NCBI RefSeq assembly: GCF_023715485.1
Contig: NZ_JAMBOF010000001.1
Coordinates: 248,001 to 312,000, forward strand
Origin: Mesobacillus subterraneus
GTDB lineage: Bacteria; Bacillota; Bacilli; Bacillales; Cytobacillaceae
Reading direction: 5' to 3'
DNA length: 64,000 bases
Shown: in pieces, positions 38,462-47,270 of the stretch
Numbering within the stretch: the first letter of the stretch is position 1
Layout: the number at the start of each line of letters is the position of its first letter
Made by a program: the position numbers and the translations under genes
Notes under the pieces: model-generated
Databases searched by the model: none
Seen by the model: only the letters and a program-made list of their open reading frames with translations
Told to the model about the DNA's origin: nothing

Positions 38462-39403
38462 ATGGAAAATAGAGAAAAGCTTCTTGAAATAAAAAATTTG
38501 AAGCAATACTTTAATATCGGTCAACCAAACGAAGTAAGAGCAATTGACGGCATCTCTTTTGATATTTTTAAAGGAGAGACACTTGGCTTGGTAGGAGAAT
38601 CCGGCTGTGGTAAATCCACAACTGGCAGAACCATCATCAGGCTGTACGATGCAACTGATGGAGAAGTACTTTACAAAGGCGAAAACGTACACGGCAAGAA
38701 GAACAAAAAGGATTTAAAAAAATTCAATAGAAGTATGCAGATGATCTTCCAGGATCCTTATGCTTCCTTGAACCCTAGGATGAAGGTATCAGATGTTATT
38801 GCTGAAGGCATCGATATCCATGGACTGGCAAAGAGCAAACAAGAAAGAATGGAAATGGTATATAACCTGCTTGAAACAGTTGGCTTAAACAGAGAGCATG
38901 CCAATCGTTATCCGCATGAGTTTTCAGGCGGACAGAGGCAGCGTATCGGCATCGCACGTGCACTTGCCGTTCAGCCAGAATTTATTATTGCAGATGAACC
39001 TATTTCCGCACTAGACGTTTCAATCCAGGCGCAAGTTGTAAACCTGATGAAGAAACTTCAGCGTGAAAAAGGGTTAACATACTTGTTCATTGCACACGAC
39101 CTTTCAATGGTTAAATATATCAGTGACAGAATTGGAGTTATGTACTTCGGTAAGCTTGTAGAATTAGCGCCTGCTGAAGACCTGTACAAGAATCCGCTGC
39201 ATCCTTACACTCAGTCTTTGCTTTCTGCGATTCCGCTTCCAGATCCTGAGTCTGAGCGTACACGCCGCCGTAAGACTTACGACCCGAACGTACATCTGTA
39301 TGCAGACGGCGAAGAAGCTAAGATGCGTGAAGTTACTCCGGGACACTTTGTGTATTGTTCTGAAAAAGAACTTAAACAATATCAGCAGCAATATGTTAAA
39401 TGA
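38462..39403 (+). CDS. oppF: Oligopeptide ABC transporter ATPase OppF
   Basis: This ATPase (313 aa) has Walker A GESGCGKSTTGRT, signature FSGGQRQRIGIARAL, Walker B FIIADEPISALD and IAHDLSMVKYISDRIGVMYFGK. The C-terminus (RRRKTYDPNVHLYADGEEAKMREVTPGHFVYCSEKEL) lacks the CPF..RCP cysteine cluster seen in the other two operons. SD GGAGGAGG. It is the last opp gene, and a strong terminator follows. Confidence 0.92.
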   Translation: MENREKLLEIKNLKQYFNIGQPNEVRAIDGISFDIFKGETLGLVGESGCGKSTTGRTIIRLYDATDGEVLYKGENVHGKKNKKDLKKFNRSMQMIFQDPYASLNPRMKVSDVIAEGIDIHGLAKSKQERMEMVYNLLETVGLNREHANRYPHEFSGGQRQRIGIARALAVQPEFIIADEPISALDVSIQAQVVNLMKKLQREKGLTYLFIAHDLSMVKYISDRIGVMYFGKLVELAPAEDLYKNPLHPYTQSLLSAIPLPDPESERTRRRKTYDPNVHLYADGEEAKMREVTPGHFVYCSEKELKQYQQQYVK

Positions 39404-39409
39404 CCTTGA

Positions 39410-39445
39410 CGATCTCTTAATTTGAGATCGTTTTTTTTTTTTTTG
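39410..39445 (+). terminator. Terminator of oppABCDF
   Basis: CGATCTC-TTAATTT-GAGATCG followed by 14 Ts. Confidence 0.92.
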
Positions 39446-39667
39446 GTTCTTTTTAAGAATGGAATTTAACTGTCAGGTTAATAGTATGTTCTGTAAAAGA
39501 TATAGGGAATATATTCCAGTAAAAATATTAAACTATAATATCTAAAACTGTCGAAAGTGGGTAAAATAGAATTATAGAAACGGCGGTTATGTAAAGCCAT
39601 TTGAAAAAAGAGAGAAATTCAACAAATTGTTTAATGAATTGTCACGTTTTGAAAGGAGAGATGATTG

Positions 39668-40858
39668 GTGCAGTTTAAAAAAATTACAGCAGCAGCTTTA
39701 TTGGCTGCCTCTTTTTCGCAATCGAGCGGAGCAGCTTTTGCTGAAGGAAAGGCACAGGAAATTCCGGTTAGAGAACATCAGTCTTTAATCAGGGAGATTC
39801 CGGAACAAATGCCTAGGTTTAAATTTGAGTCGGGCTACAATTTTGAGTACCCTGATGCAGTAAGAGGGTTATATGTAACTGGCCATTCTGCAGGAGGAGA
39901 GAAGTTTAATAGTCTTACAAAACTGATCGATGACACAGATTTAAACGCTATGGTAATTGATATAAAAGACGACCATGGATATCTTACATACAAACCAGTG
40001 GAAAATTCTCCATTCAAGGACATAGGAAAGCCCTACATTAAAGACCCTCAAAAGTTGCTAAAAACATTGGAAGAGAAACAGATTTATCCTATTGCCAGGG
40101 TTGTTGTGTTCAAGGATACAGCTTTAGCTCATAAAAAGCCTGAGTGGTCCTTTAAAGATGGAAATGAAGTATGGAAAAATGGTCGGGGAGAGTCGTTTGT
40201 CAATCCTTTTGTAAAGGATGTTTGGGATTATAATGTCCAGATTGCCATCGAAGCTGCAAAAATGGGTTTCAAGGAAATACAGTTTGATTATGTCCGCTTT
40301 CCTGAAGGCTTTGAAAGAAGAGATGCCTCACTCGGATATTCCATGGGAGACTATAAGGATGTCGACATGGACAATGTCCAGAAACGCGTAAAAGCAGTCA
40401 CCGACTTTGTCGCCTATGCCAGAAAGGAACTAAAGCCCTATGATGTGAAGGTATCAGTTGATATATTTGGTTATTCGGCAACATTGCCAGAAGCCCCTGG
40501 AATCGGCCAGAACTTCTCGAAAATATCGGAGAATGTAGATGTTATTTCTTCGATGATTTATCCGAGCCACTGGACTTCTTATTTTGGCATTGCCAAGCCT
40601 GACACTGAGCCATACCGCCTTGTCCAAGAATATGCTAAGCTAGAGAAGCAAAAGCTTGGTGAATTAAAAACTCCGCCAATTTCGCGTCCTTGGCTTCAAG
40701 ATTTTACAGCTTCCTGGCTCGGCAGCGGGAATTACCTTGTTTATGGAAAGAAAGAGGTTGAGGACCAGATTAAAGCCCTTCAGGACCAGGGCATTAACGA
40801 ATACCTTTTATGGAACGCAAGCAATCGCTATACTCCTGGAGTGGATTATACCCCATAA
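39668..40858 (+). CDS. Exported putative glycoside hydrolase (DUF4015)
   Basis: This 396-residue secreted protein has a weak signal peptide (MQFKKITAAALLAASFSQSSGAAFAEG, cleavage near AFA). Its TIM-barrel-like domain resembles DUF4015 putative glycosyl hydrolases: AVRGLYVTGHSAGG, LNAMVIDIKDDHGYLTY, FKEIQFDYVRFPEG, VDIFGYSA, ISSMIYPSHW and YLLWNASNRYTPGVDY. The acidic residues in DIKDD and FDYVRFP are plausible catalytic positions. The substrate is unknown. GTG 39668 is 9 nt from AAAGGAG; TTG 39665 is possible. It is transcribed alone with its own terminator. Confidence 0.8.
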   Translation: MQFKKITAAALLAASFSQSSGAAFAEGKAQEIPVREHQSLIREIPEQMPRFKFESGYNFEYPDAVRGLYVTGHSAGGEKFNSLTKLIDDTDLNAMVIDIKDDHGYLTYKPVENSPFKDIGKPYIKDPQKLLKTLEEKQIYPIARVVVFKDTALAHKKPEWSFKDGNEVWKNGRGESFVNPFVKDVWDYNVQIAIEAAKMGFKEIQFDYVRFPEGFERRDASLGYSMGDYKDVDMDNVQKRVKAVTDFVAYARKELKPYDVKVSVDIFGYSATLPEAPGIGQNFSKISENVDVISSMIYPSHWTSYFGIAKPDTEPYRLVQEYAKLEKQKLGELKTPPISRPWLQDFTASWLGSGNYLVYGKKEVEDQIKALQDQGINEYLLWNASNRYTPGVDYTP

Positions 40859-40876
40859 GAGAATAGTTAATTAACT

Positions 40877-40915
40877 AAAAAAGCCTGAAATGAGCAACTC
40901 ATTTCAGGCTTTTTC
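40877..40915. terminator. Terminator after the DUF4015 gene
   Basis: A perfect 17-bp stem (AAAAAGCCTGAAATGAG / CTCATTTCAGGCTTTTT) with loop CAA. The short dispersed repeat copy begins 6 bp later. Confidence 0.93.
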
Positions 40916-40920
40916 GAGAG

Positions 40921-41072
40921 ATAAGAAAGTATAAATCACTTCGAGAAATGTCCAGCTCCAGCGCCTAGCCCCTCGAGTCGCTTCGGTCCGCCCAATGAAG
41001 TCAAAGAACGACTTCACCGGTCGGCCCTCCAGCGCTTGTCGGGGCTGACCAAGGCGCTTGCGCTTTTCTTAT
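40921..41072. repeat. Dispersed modular hairpin element, short copy
   Basis: This 152-bp minimal copy is bounded by ATAAGAAAG (40921-40929) and CTTTTCTTAT (41063-41072). It contains the AGCGCCTAGCCCC left arm, one TGAAGTC/GACTTCA core hairpin and the GGGGCTGACCAAGGCGCT right arm. Sequence identity to the ends of the 22909-23271 copy is very high. It lacks the 211-bp internal module. Confidence 0.88.
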
Positions 41073-41123
41073 ATCATTAGATTATCGATGTAAGATAAGG
41101 TATAATAATTTGTGGGAAACGGA

Positions 41124-41309
41124 TTATTTCTTGCCGCCGCCAACGTTTTTCCAGCCGGTTTGCAATCGGTTAGACTGGTCTACAAATTCAGTTCTTTTAT
41201 TGCCACTAAAGAATTTGGTGCCAATTCCATTGGTAATAACACCGATTGTTGCGGTAATTCCCACGATAAGCAAAGCTACGATTGTTAAATCCATTATGTA
41301 ACCGCCCAT
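41124..41309 (-). CDS. Small single-pass membrane protein
   Basis: This 61-residue protein has one hydrophobic N-terminal helix (IMDLTIVALLIVGITATIGVITNGI) and a basic polar tail (KFFSGNKRTEFVDQSNRLQTGWKNVGGGKK). GGTGGAGG lies 6 nt before ATG 41309, strong support for a real gene. No family recognised. It is divergent from yjbC. Confidence 0.65.
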   Translation of the reverse strand: MGGYIMDLTIVALLIVGITATIGVITNGIGTKFFSGNKRTEFVDQSNRLQTGWKNVGGGKK

Positions 41310-41525
41310 GATAAACCTCCACCTTTTTTTTCACCATTCATTCATTTTAGGATGAATCGTGATAAATATGAATACATGATCCCCGTTCATCTTTATTTTA
41401 AAAGAATTGTTCGTGTATTAAAAGAACTTTATAAAGAAAAAATAATTAGAAGTTACTTGATCATGTTTATATAAGAAAAGCTGGGTGCTTATCAGGATGG
41501 AATAAAGTAGAAAAGGAGATAAGCA

Positions 41526-42095
41526 ATGCATTGGTATGAAAAATTAAATCAGTATTTTCCCATTGAGGAAATGAAATCAAAGGAACACATGGAAACACTT
41601 TTAAAAGAACGTCCAGAAATTTACCATAAGGATGAGGGCCCTGGACATGTCCTTATGTATGTCGAAACAGATGACTTTGTCTTCATCGATTACCTCTTTG
41701 TTTCAAAGAATACACGCGGTCAGGGACTCGGACATAAGATGATCGAAAAGCTGAAAGATAAAGGCAAGCCAATTATCCTTGAGGTGGAACCGATTAATTA
41801 TGAAGATACGGATTCGGAAAAGCGTTTACGCTTTTACAAGCGGGAAGGCTTTGAACATGCACGGACGATTGGATACCGAAGAAGGTCTCTGGCAACAAAG
41901 GAAATCAATGAAATGGAAATTCTTTTTTGGGCTCCTGACCATGCACCGGAAGAGCTTGTCTATGAAGCCATGAAAAAAACGTACAATCTGATTCATACTT
42001 ATAAGGATGAAAAGTTTTATGGAGAGTCATACCAGCCTGTTGATGAAGTCTTGACGCTTGAAGAGAAGCGTGACGATTTGCTGCAGGATCTTTAA
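41526..42095 (+). CDS. yjbC: GNAT family N-acetyltransferase YjbC
   Basis: This 189-residue protein has a GNAT acetyl-CoA-binding motif (FVSKNTRGQGLGHKMIEKL) after the FIDYLFV strand, then IILEVEPINYEDTDSEKRLRFYKREGFE. The substrate is unknown. It lies upstream of spx as in B. subtilis, where yjbC and spx can be co-transcribed; here a strong hairpin and a 430-bp gap separate them. SD AAAGGAG. Confidence 0.85.
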   Translation: MHWYEKLNQYFPIEEMKSKEHMETLLKERPEIYHKDEGPGHVLMYVETDDFVFIDYLFVSKNTRGQGLGHKMIEKLKDKGKPIILEVEPINYEDTDSEKRLRFYKREGFEHARTIGYRRRSLATKEINEMEILFWAPDHAPEELVYEAMKKTYNLIHTYKDEKFYGESYQPVDEVLTLEEKRDDLLQDL

Positions 42096-42101
42096 ATATC
42101 A

Positions 42102-42138
42102 ACGCAGCCATGTATTATATGCATGGCTGCGTTTTCAT
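42102..42138 (+). terminator. Terminator after yjbC
   Basis: AACGCAGCCATG / CATGGCTGCGTT 12-bp stem, then TTTC. Confidence 0.88.
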
Positions 42139-42529
42139 TTCCAGTAATTTAATTGAGAATAAAAAAATTTTAGAACAAAAGGTTTAAGATATGTATAGAG
42201 GGGTAAATATAATTAAATTATGAAAATCTTAAACAAACGGACAAAAATAACTAGAATTGTACGAATATTTATATAGATGGGATGCAAAGGGTGATGAAAA
42301 AATATAAATTTAATGAAACTTTTTTCAATTAAGTTCGTTATATATATATAGGCTAATAAATCCTTACATAGTTACCCGGAATAATTTTTTAAAAGGGATA
42401 CCTTTTCTTGAATCCTTGGTGTATAATAATCTATATGAATTATAAAATTATACTTATTATTATTTAGGAAAATGCCATTCATTGGAAGCGAATAATATAT
42501 AAGTAAATCTAAGGGAGTGTGAATTACCA
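42139..42529 (+). promoter_or_regulatory. Long AT-rich spx upstream region
   Basis: There is no gene in this 390-bp stretch. A good -10 (TATAAT, 42422-42427) lies about 100 bp before spx, and a partial dyad TTATAAAATTATA (42440-42452) just downstream loosely recalls a PerR box. In B. subtilis spx has several promoters and PerR/YodB repression; this is only suggestive here. Confidence 0.4.
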
Positions 42530-42925
42530 ATGGTCACTTTATACACTTCACCAAGTTGTACCTCTTGCAGAAAAGCGAAGTCATGGCTTGAAGAACATGA
42601 GATTCCATATACGGAAAGAAACATTTTTTCAGAGCCTTTATCTATTGATGAAATAAAAGAAATTCTTCGTATGACGGAGGATGGTACGGACGAAATCATC
42701 TCAACCCGTTCAAAAACATTCCAGAAGCTCGATGTTAATTTAGAGACGATGCCTCTTCAGGAATTGTTTGAACTAATCAAGGAAAATCCAGGCTTGCTTC
42801 GCCGCCCGATCATCATCGATGAGAAGCGTTTGCAGGTTGGTTATAATGAAGATGAAATCAGACGATTCCTGCCGCGTAAAGTACGTACATTCCAGCTGAG
42901 AGAAGCTCAGCGTTTAGTCAATTAA
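42530..42925 (+). CDS. spxA: Transcriptional regulator Spx
   Basis: Spx is a thiol-stress regulator that binds the RNA polymerase alpha C-terminal domain. The 131-residue ArsC-like protein has the redox switch Cys10-x-x-Cys13 ([11 protein letters not shown]), Gly52 at the alpha-CTD contact, and the conserved [28 protein letters not shown]. Its adaptor YjbH (49659-50540) and the Clp adaptor MecA are encoded nearby. A G-rich SD is present and a terminator follows. Confidence 0.95.
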   Translation: MVTLYTSPSCTSCRKAKSWLEEHEIPYTERNIFSEPLSIDEIKEILRMTEDGTDEIISTRSKTFQKLDVNLETMPLQELFELIKENPGLLRRPIIIDEKRLQVGYNEDEIRRFLPRKVRTFQLREAQRLVN

Positions 42926-42931
42926 TACAAG

Positions 42932-42955
42932 GCTCCCTTTTGGGAGCTTTTTTTG
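42932..42955 (+). terminator. Terminator after spx
   Basis: GCTCCC / GGGAGC stem with TTTT loop, then TTTTTTTG. Confidence 0.88.
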
Positions 42956-43327
42956 TTATTGTAAGGCAAACCTCATTGGAGATTCAGGAGTGTTTATAAA
43001 AGGCATAAACCAACAGGAAAATTAACAGAATTCAGTTAATAAAGGACAAACTGAAAAATTGAATTCCTAGCATAATTCTGATAAAATGTAAAGAATACTT
43101 TAATTTTACGATCACATTAGCCTTTTATAAAAATGGGTGTATATTTTGTTTCCAAATTGGCTTAATATAACATAAAATAACAGTACAAGATTGTTATTTC
43201 TATTTACCTTCCCTTTATAAAAACAAGGTGATTTAGGCTTATTTATTAAGGGTAAAAGATAAAGACCAACAGCTTTTTGGGGGTATTTTGTCCCTTCAAA
43301 TCTTTGCCTGGAAGGGAGAGAAAGCGA
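42956..43327. other. Intergenic region spx-mecA
   Basis: 370 bp of AT-rich DNA without a gene. A small hairpin (AATAACA / TTGTTATT, near 43178-43200) is the only structure noticed. It presumably holds the mecA promoter. Confidence 0.5.
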
Positions 43328-43996
43328 ATGGAAATCGAACGTATTAATGAAAATACGGTTAAGTTTTATATTTCATATATGGATATTGAGGAGCGTGGAT
43401 TCGACCGGGAAGAAATATGGTATAACCGCGACCGCAGCGAGGAACTGTTCTGGGAGATGATGGATGAAGTCCATGCCGAGGAAGAGTTTACTGTGGAAGG
43501 CCCTCTATGGATCCAGGTCCAGGCTCTTGAGAAAGGTCTGGAAGTTTTAGTTACGAAGGCCCACCTATCTAAGGAAGGCCCTAAATTTGAATTGCCGCTT
43601 CCAAATGATAAAAAGGACCTGCCTGTCGACGAAAGAATTGAAGAATTATTGGATCATCAGTTTAATCCAAAAGGGTCGCAGGAAGATGAGCCTGCCTTCG
43701 AAGACGATCTTGAATTCTTGCTTCACTTCAAAGATTTCGAAGACGTCATTGCTCTGTCAAAACGGCCGGGACTCGATAAGATAAAAACGAGCTTGTACAG
43801 TCTTGCTGACAAGTACTATTTATACATTGAATTTCCTGAGCAAGAATTTGAGGATGAAGAGGAAATTGATAATATACTAAGCGTTCTTCTCGAATACGGG
43901 CTTGAATCGAATATTACGATTCACCGTCTTGAAGAATACGGTAATAAGATTGTCGGAGAAGATGTATTTAGTGTATTAAGAAAGCATTTTTCCTGA
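43328..43996 (+). CDS. mecA: Adaptor protein MecA
   Basis: MecA targets ComK and other substrates to ClpCP. The 222-residue protein has the N-terminal substrate-binding region (MEIERINENTVKFYISYMDIEERGFDREEIWYNR), a variable acidic linker (about 95-135), and a C-terminal Clp-binding domain (FLLHFKDFEDVIALSKR; YLYIEFPEQEF). ATG 43328 gives the conserved N-terminus; the frame from 43277 is not the start. It ends in a hairpin terminator. Confidence 0.93.
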   Translation: MEIERINENTVKFYISYMDIEERGFDREEIWYNRDRSEELFWEMMDEVHAEEEFTVEGPLWIQVQALEKGLEVLVTKAHLSKEGPKFELPLPNDKKDLPVDERIEELLDHQFNPKGSQEDEPAFEDDLEFLLHFKDFEDVIALSKRPGLDKIKTSLYSLADKYYLYIEFPEQEFEDEEEIDNILSVLLEYGLESNITIHRLEEYGNKIVGEDVFSVLRKHFS

Positions 43997-44002
43997 CAAG
44001 GG

Positions 44003-44032
44003 GCCGATTTCAGAGATGAAGTCGGCTTTTTT
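44003..44032 (+). terminator. Terminator after mecA
   Basis: GCCGATTTC / GAAGTCGGC (one G-U pair) followed by TTTTTTG. Confidence 0.88.
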
Positions 44033-44149
44033 GATATAATCTGTATGAATCCATTCCTATAATAGAAACGTATATATATCTATAGTCTTCGCGGACATAC
44101 AGTATTTTTGTTCCGCATGGAAATCAGAGAGAGAATACAGGTGAATACC

Positions 44150-45661
44150 ATGAGAAACACTGTTAGGGTTTTATTATTTTTCTTGCTCCTTGCAGGGGTT
44201 TACTATCTTTTTTATGAAAAGCTTGATGCATCATATCTTGGATATATAAGTATCTTCATGTCAATGACTGTGATTTTTATTAGCTTCGTTATTTTCCTGG
44301 AGAACCGCCATCCCGCTCAGACCTTGACGTGGATTGTCGTCCTTGGGGGATTCCCGGTAGTTGGTTTCATATTTTATCTGCTATTCGGCCGCAATTATCG
44401 GAAGGAAAAAATGTTCCGGAGAAAATACTTTCTCGATAAACAAGCATTTCTTAAAGTTGAAGGCGATGTCGAAAGGGCAAATGAAGCAAGGATGCAGGAG
44501 ATGGAAGAGGATCACCGTCGATTGTTCACACTTGCCCAAAAGCTTGGAAACAGTCCTATCTCATTCGCGACAAGTACAAAGGTGCTAACTAATGGTGATG
44601 AGACTTTCACCAATATCCTCGATGAAATGAAAAAAGCAACGCACCACATCCACATGGAATATTACATTGTCCGAAATGACAAAATCGGCGACGAGATCAA
44701 AGATGTCCTGATTGAAAAAGCTAAACAAGGCGTGAAGGTACGATTCTTGTATGATTCAGTTGGCTCGTGGCAGCTCTCAAAGAAATATGTTGCAGATTTG
44801 ATCAATGCTGGCGTCGATATGGTCGAATTTGGCCCAGTCCGGCTTCCTTTCTTGAATAGCAAATTCAATTTCAGGAACCACCGGAAAATCATTGTCATTG
44901 ATGGATCTGTAGGTTTTGTAGGCGGTTTGAATATTGGAGATGAATATCTTGGCAGGGACAAAGGGTTTGGTTTTTGGCGTGACACTCACTTAATGGCCAG
45001 GGGTGAGGCAGTGAGAAGCCTGCAGCTCATCTTTCTGCAGGATTGGTTTTACATGACGAACAGCAGCTTTTTGACATCGGACTATCTTTCACCTGCACTT
45101 GAACAAAATACACATGGTGGTGTCCAGATGATTGCAGGCGGCCCTGACAATGAGTGGAGCGTCATTAAGAACATCTTTTTCTCGATGATTTCATCCGCAG
45201 ATAAATCCGTTTGGATTGCCTCGCCATATTTCATCCCTGATGAAGATATTTTCACTGCGATTAAAGTCGCGGCTCTCAGTGGCCTCGATGTTAGGCTCCT
45301 TGTCCCGCAGCGTCCTGATAAAAAAATTGTGTTTTATGCATCGAGATCTTACTTTCCGGAACTGCTTGAGGCTGGCGTGAAGGTGTATGAATACGAAAAA
45401 GGCTTCATGCATAGCAAAATCGTGATTGTCGATGGCCAGCTGGCGTCAATTGGTACATCCAATATGGACATGAGAAGCTTTCACCTCAACTTTGAGGTCA
45501 ATGCTTTCCTGTATAAAACAACGAGTACAGAAGAACTCGTAAAAGAATATGAAAATGATTTGCTGAATTCTAAGGAAATTGTTATAGCTGATTTTAATAA
45601 ACGCCATATTGGCTACAGACTGCTTGAATCAACTTCGAGGCTATTATCGCCGATGCTGTAG
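44150..45661 (+). CDS. cls: Cardiolipin synthase
   Basis: This membrane phospholipase-D-type synthase (503 aa) forms cardiolipin from two phosphatidylglycerol molecules. There are two N-terminal membrane helices (VRVLLFFLLLAGVYYLFY; ISIFMSMTVIFISFVIFL). Then come two HKD motifs: NHRKIIVIDGSVGFVGGLNIGDEY and MHSKIVIVDGQLASIGTSNMD. ATG 44150 follows ACAGGTG; ATG 44117 would add 11 residues. The gene lies between mecA and coiA, where B. subtilis has none, so it is a lineage-specific insertion in the block. Confidence 0.92.
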   Translation: MRNTVRVLLFFLLLAGVYYLFYEKLDASYLGYISIFMSMTVIFISFVIFLENRHPAQTLTWIVVLGGFPVVGFIFYLLFGRNYRKEKMFRRKYFLDKQAFLKVEGDVERANEARMQEMEEDHRRLFTLAQKLGNSPISFATSTKVLTNGDETFTNILDEMKKATHHIHMEYYIVRNDKIGDEIKDVLIEKAKQGVKVRFLYDSVGSWQLSKKYVADLINAGVDMVEFGPVRLPFLNSKFNFRNHRKIIVIDGSVGFVGGLNIGDEYLGRDKGFGFWRDTHLMARGEAVRSLQLIFLQDWFYMTNSSFLTSDYLSPALEQNTHGGVQMIAGGPDNEWSVIKNIFFSMISSADKSVWIASPYFIPDEDIFTAIKVAALSGLDVRLLVPQRPDKKIVFYASRSYFPELLEAGVKVYEYEKGFMHSKIVIVDGQLASIGTSNMDMRSFHLNFEVNAFLYKTTSTEELVKEYENDLLNSKEIVIADFNKRHIGYRLLESTSRLLSPML

Positions 45662-45662
45662 G

Positions 45663-45686
45663 CCCGGACATTGTCCGGGTTTTTTG
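45663..45686 (+). terminator. Terminator after cls
   Basis: CCCGGACATTGTCCGGG near-perfect palindrome followed by TTTTTT. Confidence 0.88.
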
Positions 45687-45892
45687 AGGCCAAGAATCTA
45701 CTCTTCGGGGAATGTTCTGTTCAAGGCACAAAGTTCTTTGCCCGTAAAAGTGAAAATAACGAGAGTACGGGTAAAGTAAGAGGTTCCTGTGACGACGAGC
45801 TCAATGTAAGATTTTTTTTCAATCCTTCTGAATCAAAAAGGTATTCGCCTATATTGAATCGAATTTATATTACGAAAGGAGGCGCATCGAAT

Positions 45893-47095
45893 GTGCTTGT
45901 AGCAAATAGAAACAATGGAGAAAGATTGTCGCTGGGTGATCGATGGGACAAAAAAGAGCTAATCGAGATCCGGTCAAAGGAAAAGTTCCATTGTCCCGTA
46001 TGTAAGGAAGAAGTGATCTTGAAGCTTGGCAGCAAGAAGATTTGGCATTTTTCACATTTGGCAGGCGGTATGTGCGAATACGAATATGATCGCGAATCGG
46101 AATACCATCTATCAGGAAAACTCCAGCTCTATAGTTGGCTGAAAAAACAGGGAATCCATGTGGAGCTTGAGAAATTTGACCCGCAAATAAGGCAGAAGCC
46201 AGATATCACATTTCAATTAAAAGGACAAAAATATGCACTTGAATTTCAATGTTCTGCCATCCCAGAACCGCTTTTTGTCAAAAGAACAAAAGTATATCTC
46301 GAAAACGGATATATACCGATTTGGATTGCAGCAGCGAACCTGATTAAACGGACCAGGAGAAATGTTGTTTCGGTAAGTAATTTCCTCTATCTCTTCCTTC
46401 GAAGGCCGCACCATACTTGGAATATACCGGCGTTTTGTCCCATTTCAAGACAATTCATCAATCTGCACGGCGTTTTTCCCATTTCCTCACAAAAGACCCT
46501 CACCTATCTTGAAGTCCAACCAATACATCAAATTTCGCTCAACCAGCTGCTCAGCCCAGCTGAAAAACAATTTCCTATTATTAAAGCCTGGCAAGCTGAA
46601 AATCAAAGATTGAAATCTCAATACGTATTGTACCCAGGGGCACGCCAAAATCCTTTTCTTCAGGAACTATACCATAACCGTCTCAGTCTTCTCACACTAC
46701 CATCAGAAATCGGACTACCAGTTTTTTCGAGTCCCTACATTGAAACCCCCTCATTCATCTGGCAATCGTTTCTCTACCTTGATGTATTCCGCCATTATAA
46801 AAAAGGTGATTTGGTTAAGTATGCCAGAGTCCTGGACTCATTTAATAAACGAATGAAGCGTGGGGAAATCAAGCTTAGAAACTTGCCTTTGGCCGGACAA
46901 AGAGACTACCTTTATCCTCTGGCTGAATATATCTTGCTTTTGACGAAGGTATCGTTTTTGTCACGAATCAATTCAGGTACTGTAAAAGTAAACAGGGAAA
47001 TCATTTTTCCTTCAACAATTGAGGAACAAATTAAAGCAGAGGAAGAATTTTTACGCAAGCACCAAAGTAAAATAACAGAAGCCCTTTTCAAATAA
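45893..47095 (+). CDS. coiA: Competence protein CoiA
   Basis: CoiA is needed for processing incoming DNA and recombination during transformation. The protein of about 400 residues has an N-terminal zinc-ribbon-like region (HCPVCKEEVILKLGSKKIWHFSHL). It is followed by a nuclease-like core (SGKLQLYSWLKKQGIHVELEKF, QKPDITFQLKGQKYALEFQCSAI). The GTG at 45893, 10 nt after AAAGGAGG, gives a sensible N-terminus (MLVANRNNGERLSL). The frame is open back to 45671, overlapping the cls terminator, which I take as chance. It precedes pepF as in B. subtilis. Confidence 0.9.
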   Translation: MLVANRNNGERLSLGDRWDKKELIEIRSKEKFHCPVCKEEVILKLGSKKIWHFSHLAGGMCEYEYDRESEYHLSGKLQLYSWLKKQGIHVELEKFDPQIRQKPDITFQLKGQKYALEFQCSAIPEPLFVKRTKVYLENGYIPIWIAAANLIKRTRRNVVSVSNFLYLFLRRPHHTWNIPAFCPISRQFINLHGVFPISSQKTLTYLEVQPIHQISLNQLLSPAEKQFPIIKAWQAENQRLKSQYVLYPGARQNPFLQELYHNRLSLLTLPSEIGLPVFSSPYIETPSFIWQSFLYLDVFRHYKKGDLVKYARVLDSFNKRMKRGEIKLRNLPLAGQRDYLYPLAEYILLLTKVSFLSRINSGTVKVNREIIFPSTIEEQIKAEEEFLRKHQSKITEALFK

Positions 47096-47270
47096 CATGA
47101 AAAGTTGATCTCCTGCGTAAAATAAGGAAGTTAAGTAGTAAGTGGGTTTATAGAAAATTGAAAAACTTTACTCCTTTTTTCTATTTGAAAGAGGGAAATT
47201 AGAAATCATTAGCGAATTAATGATGTTAGAAAAGTTTTTCGAATACCGAAATGTCGATAGGAGGATAAAG

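Noticed and set aside
41110-41301. Plus-strand 63-codon frame
   Set aside because: It is antisense to the small membrane protein gene at 41124-41309, which has a strong ribosome binding site.
42440-42452. PerR box near spx as a firm call
   Set aside because: TTATAAAATTATA is only a partial match in very AT-rich DNA; it is mentioned only as a weak hint.
45671-45892. 74-codon N-terminal extension of CoiA
   Set aside because: It would start inside the cls terminator, has no ribosome binding site and no family resemblance; GTG 45893 after AAAGGAGG is better.
45690-45892. ComK boxes upstream of coiA
   Set aside because: No paired AAAA-N5-TTTT motifs at the required spacing were found.
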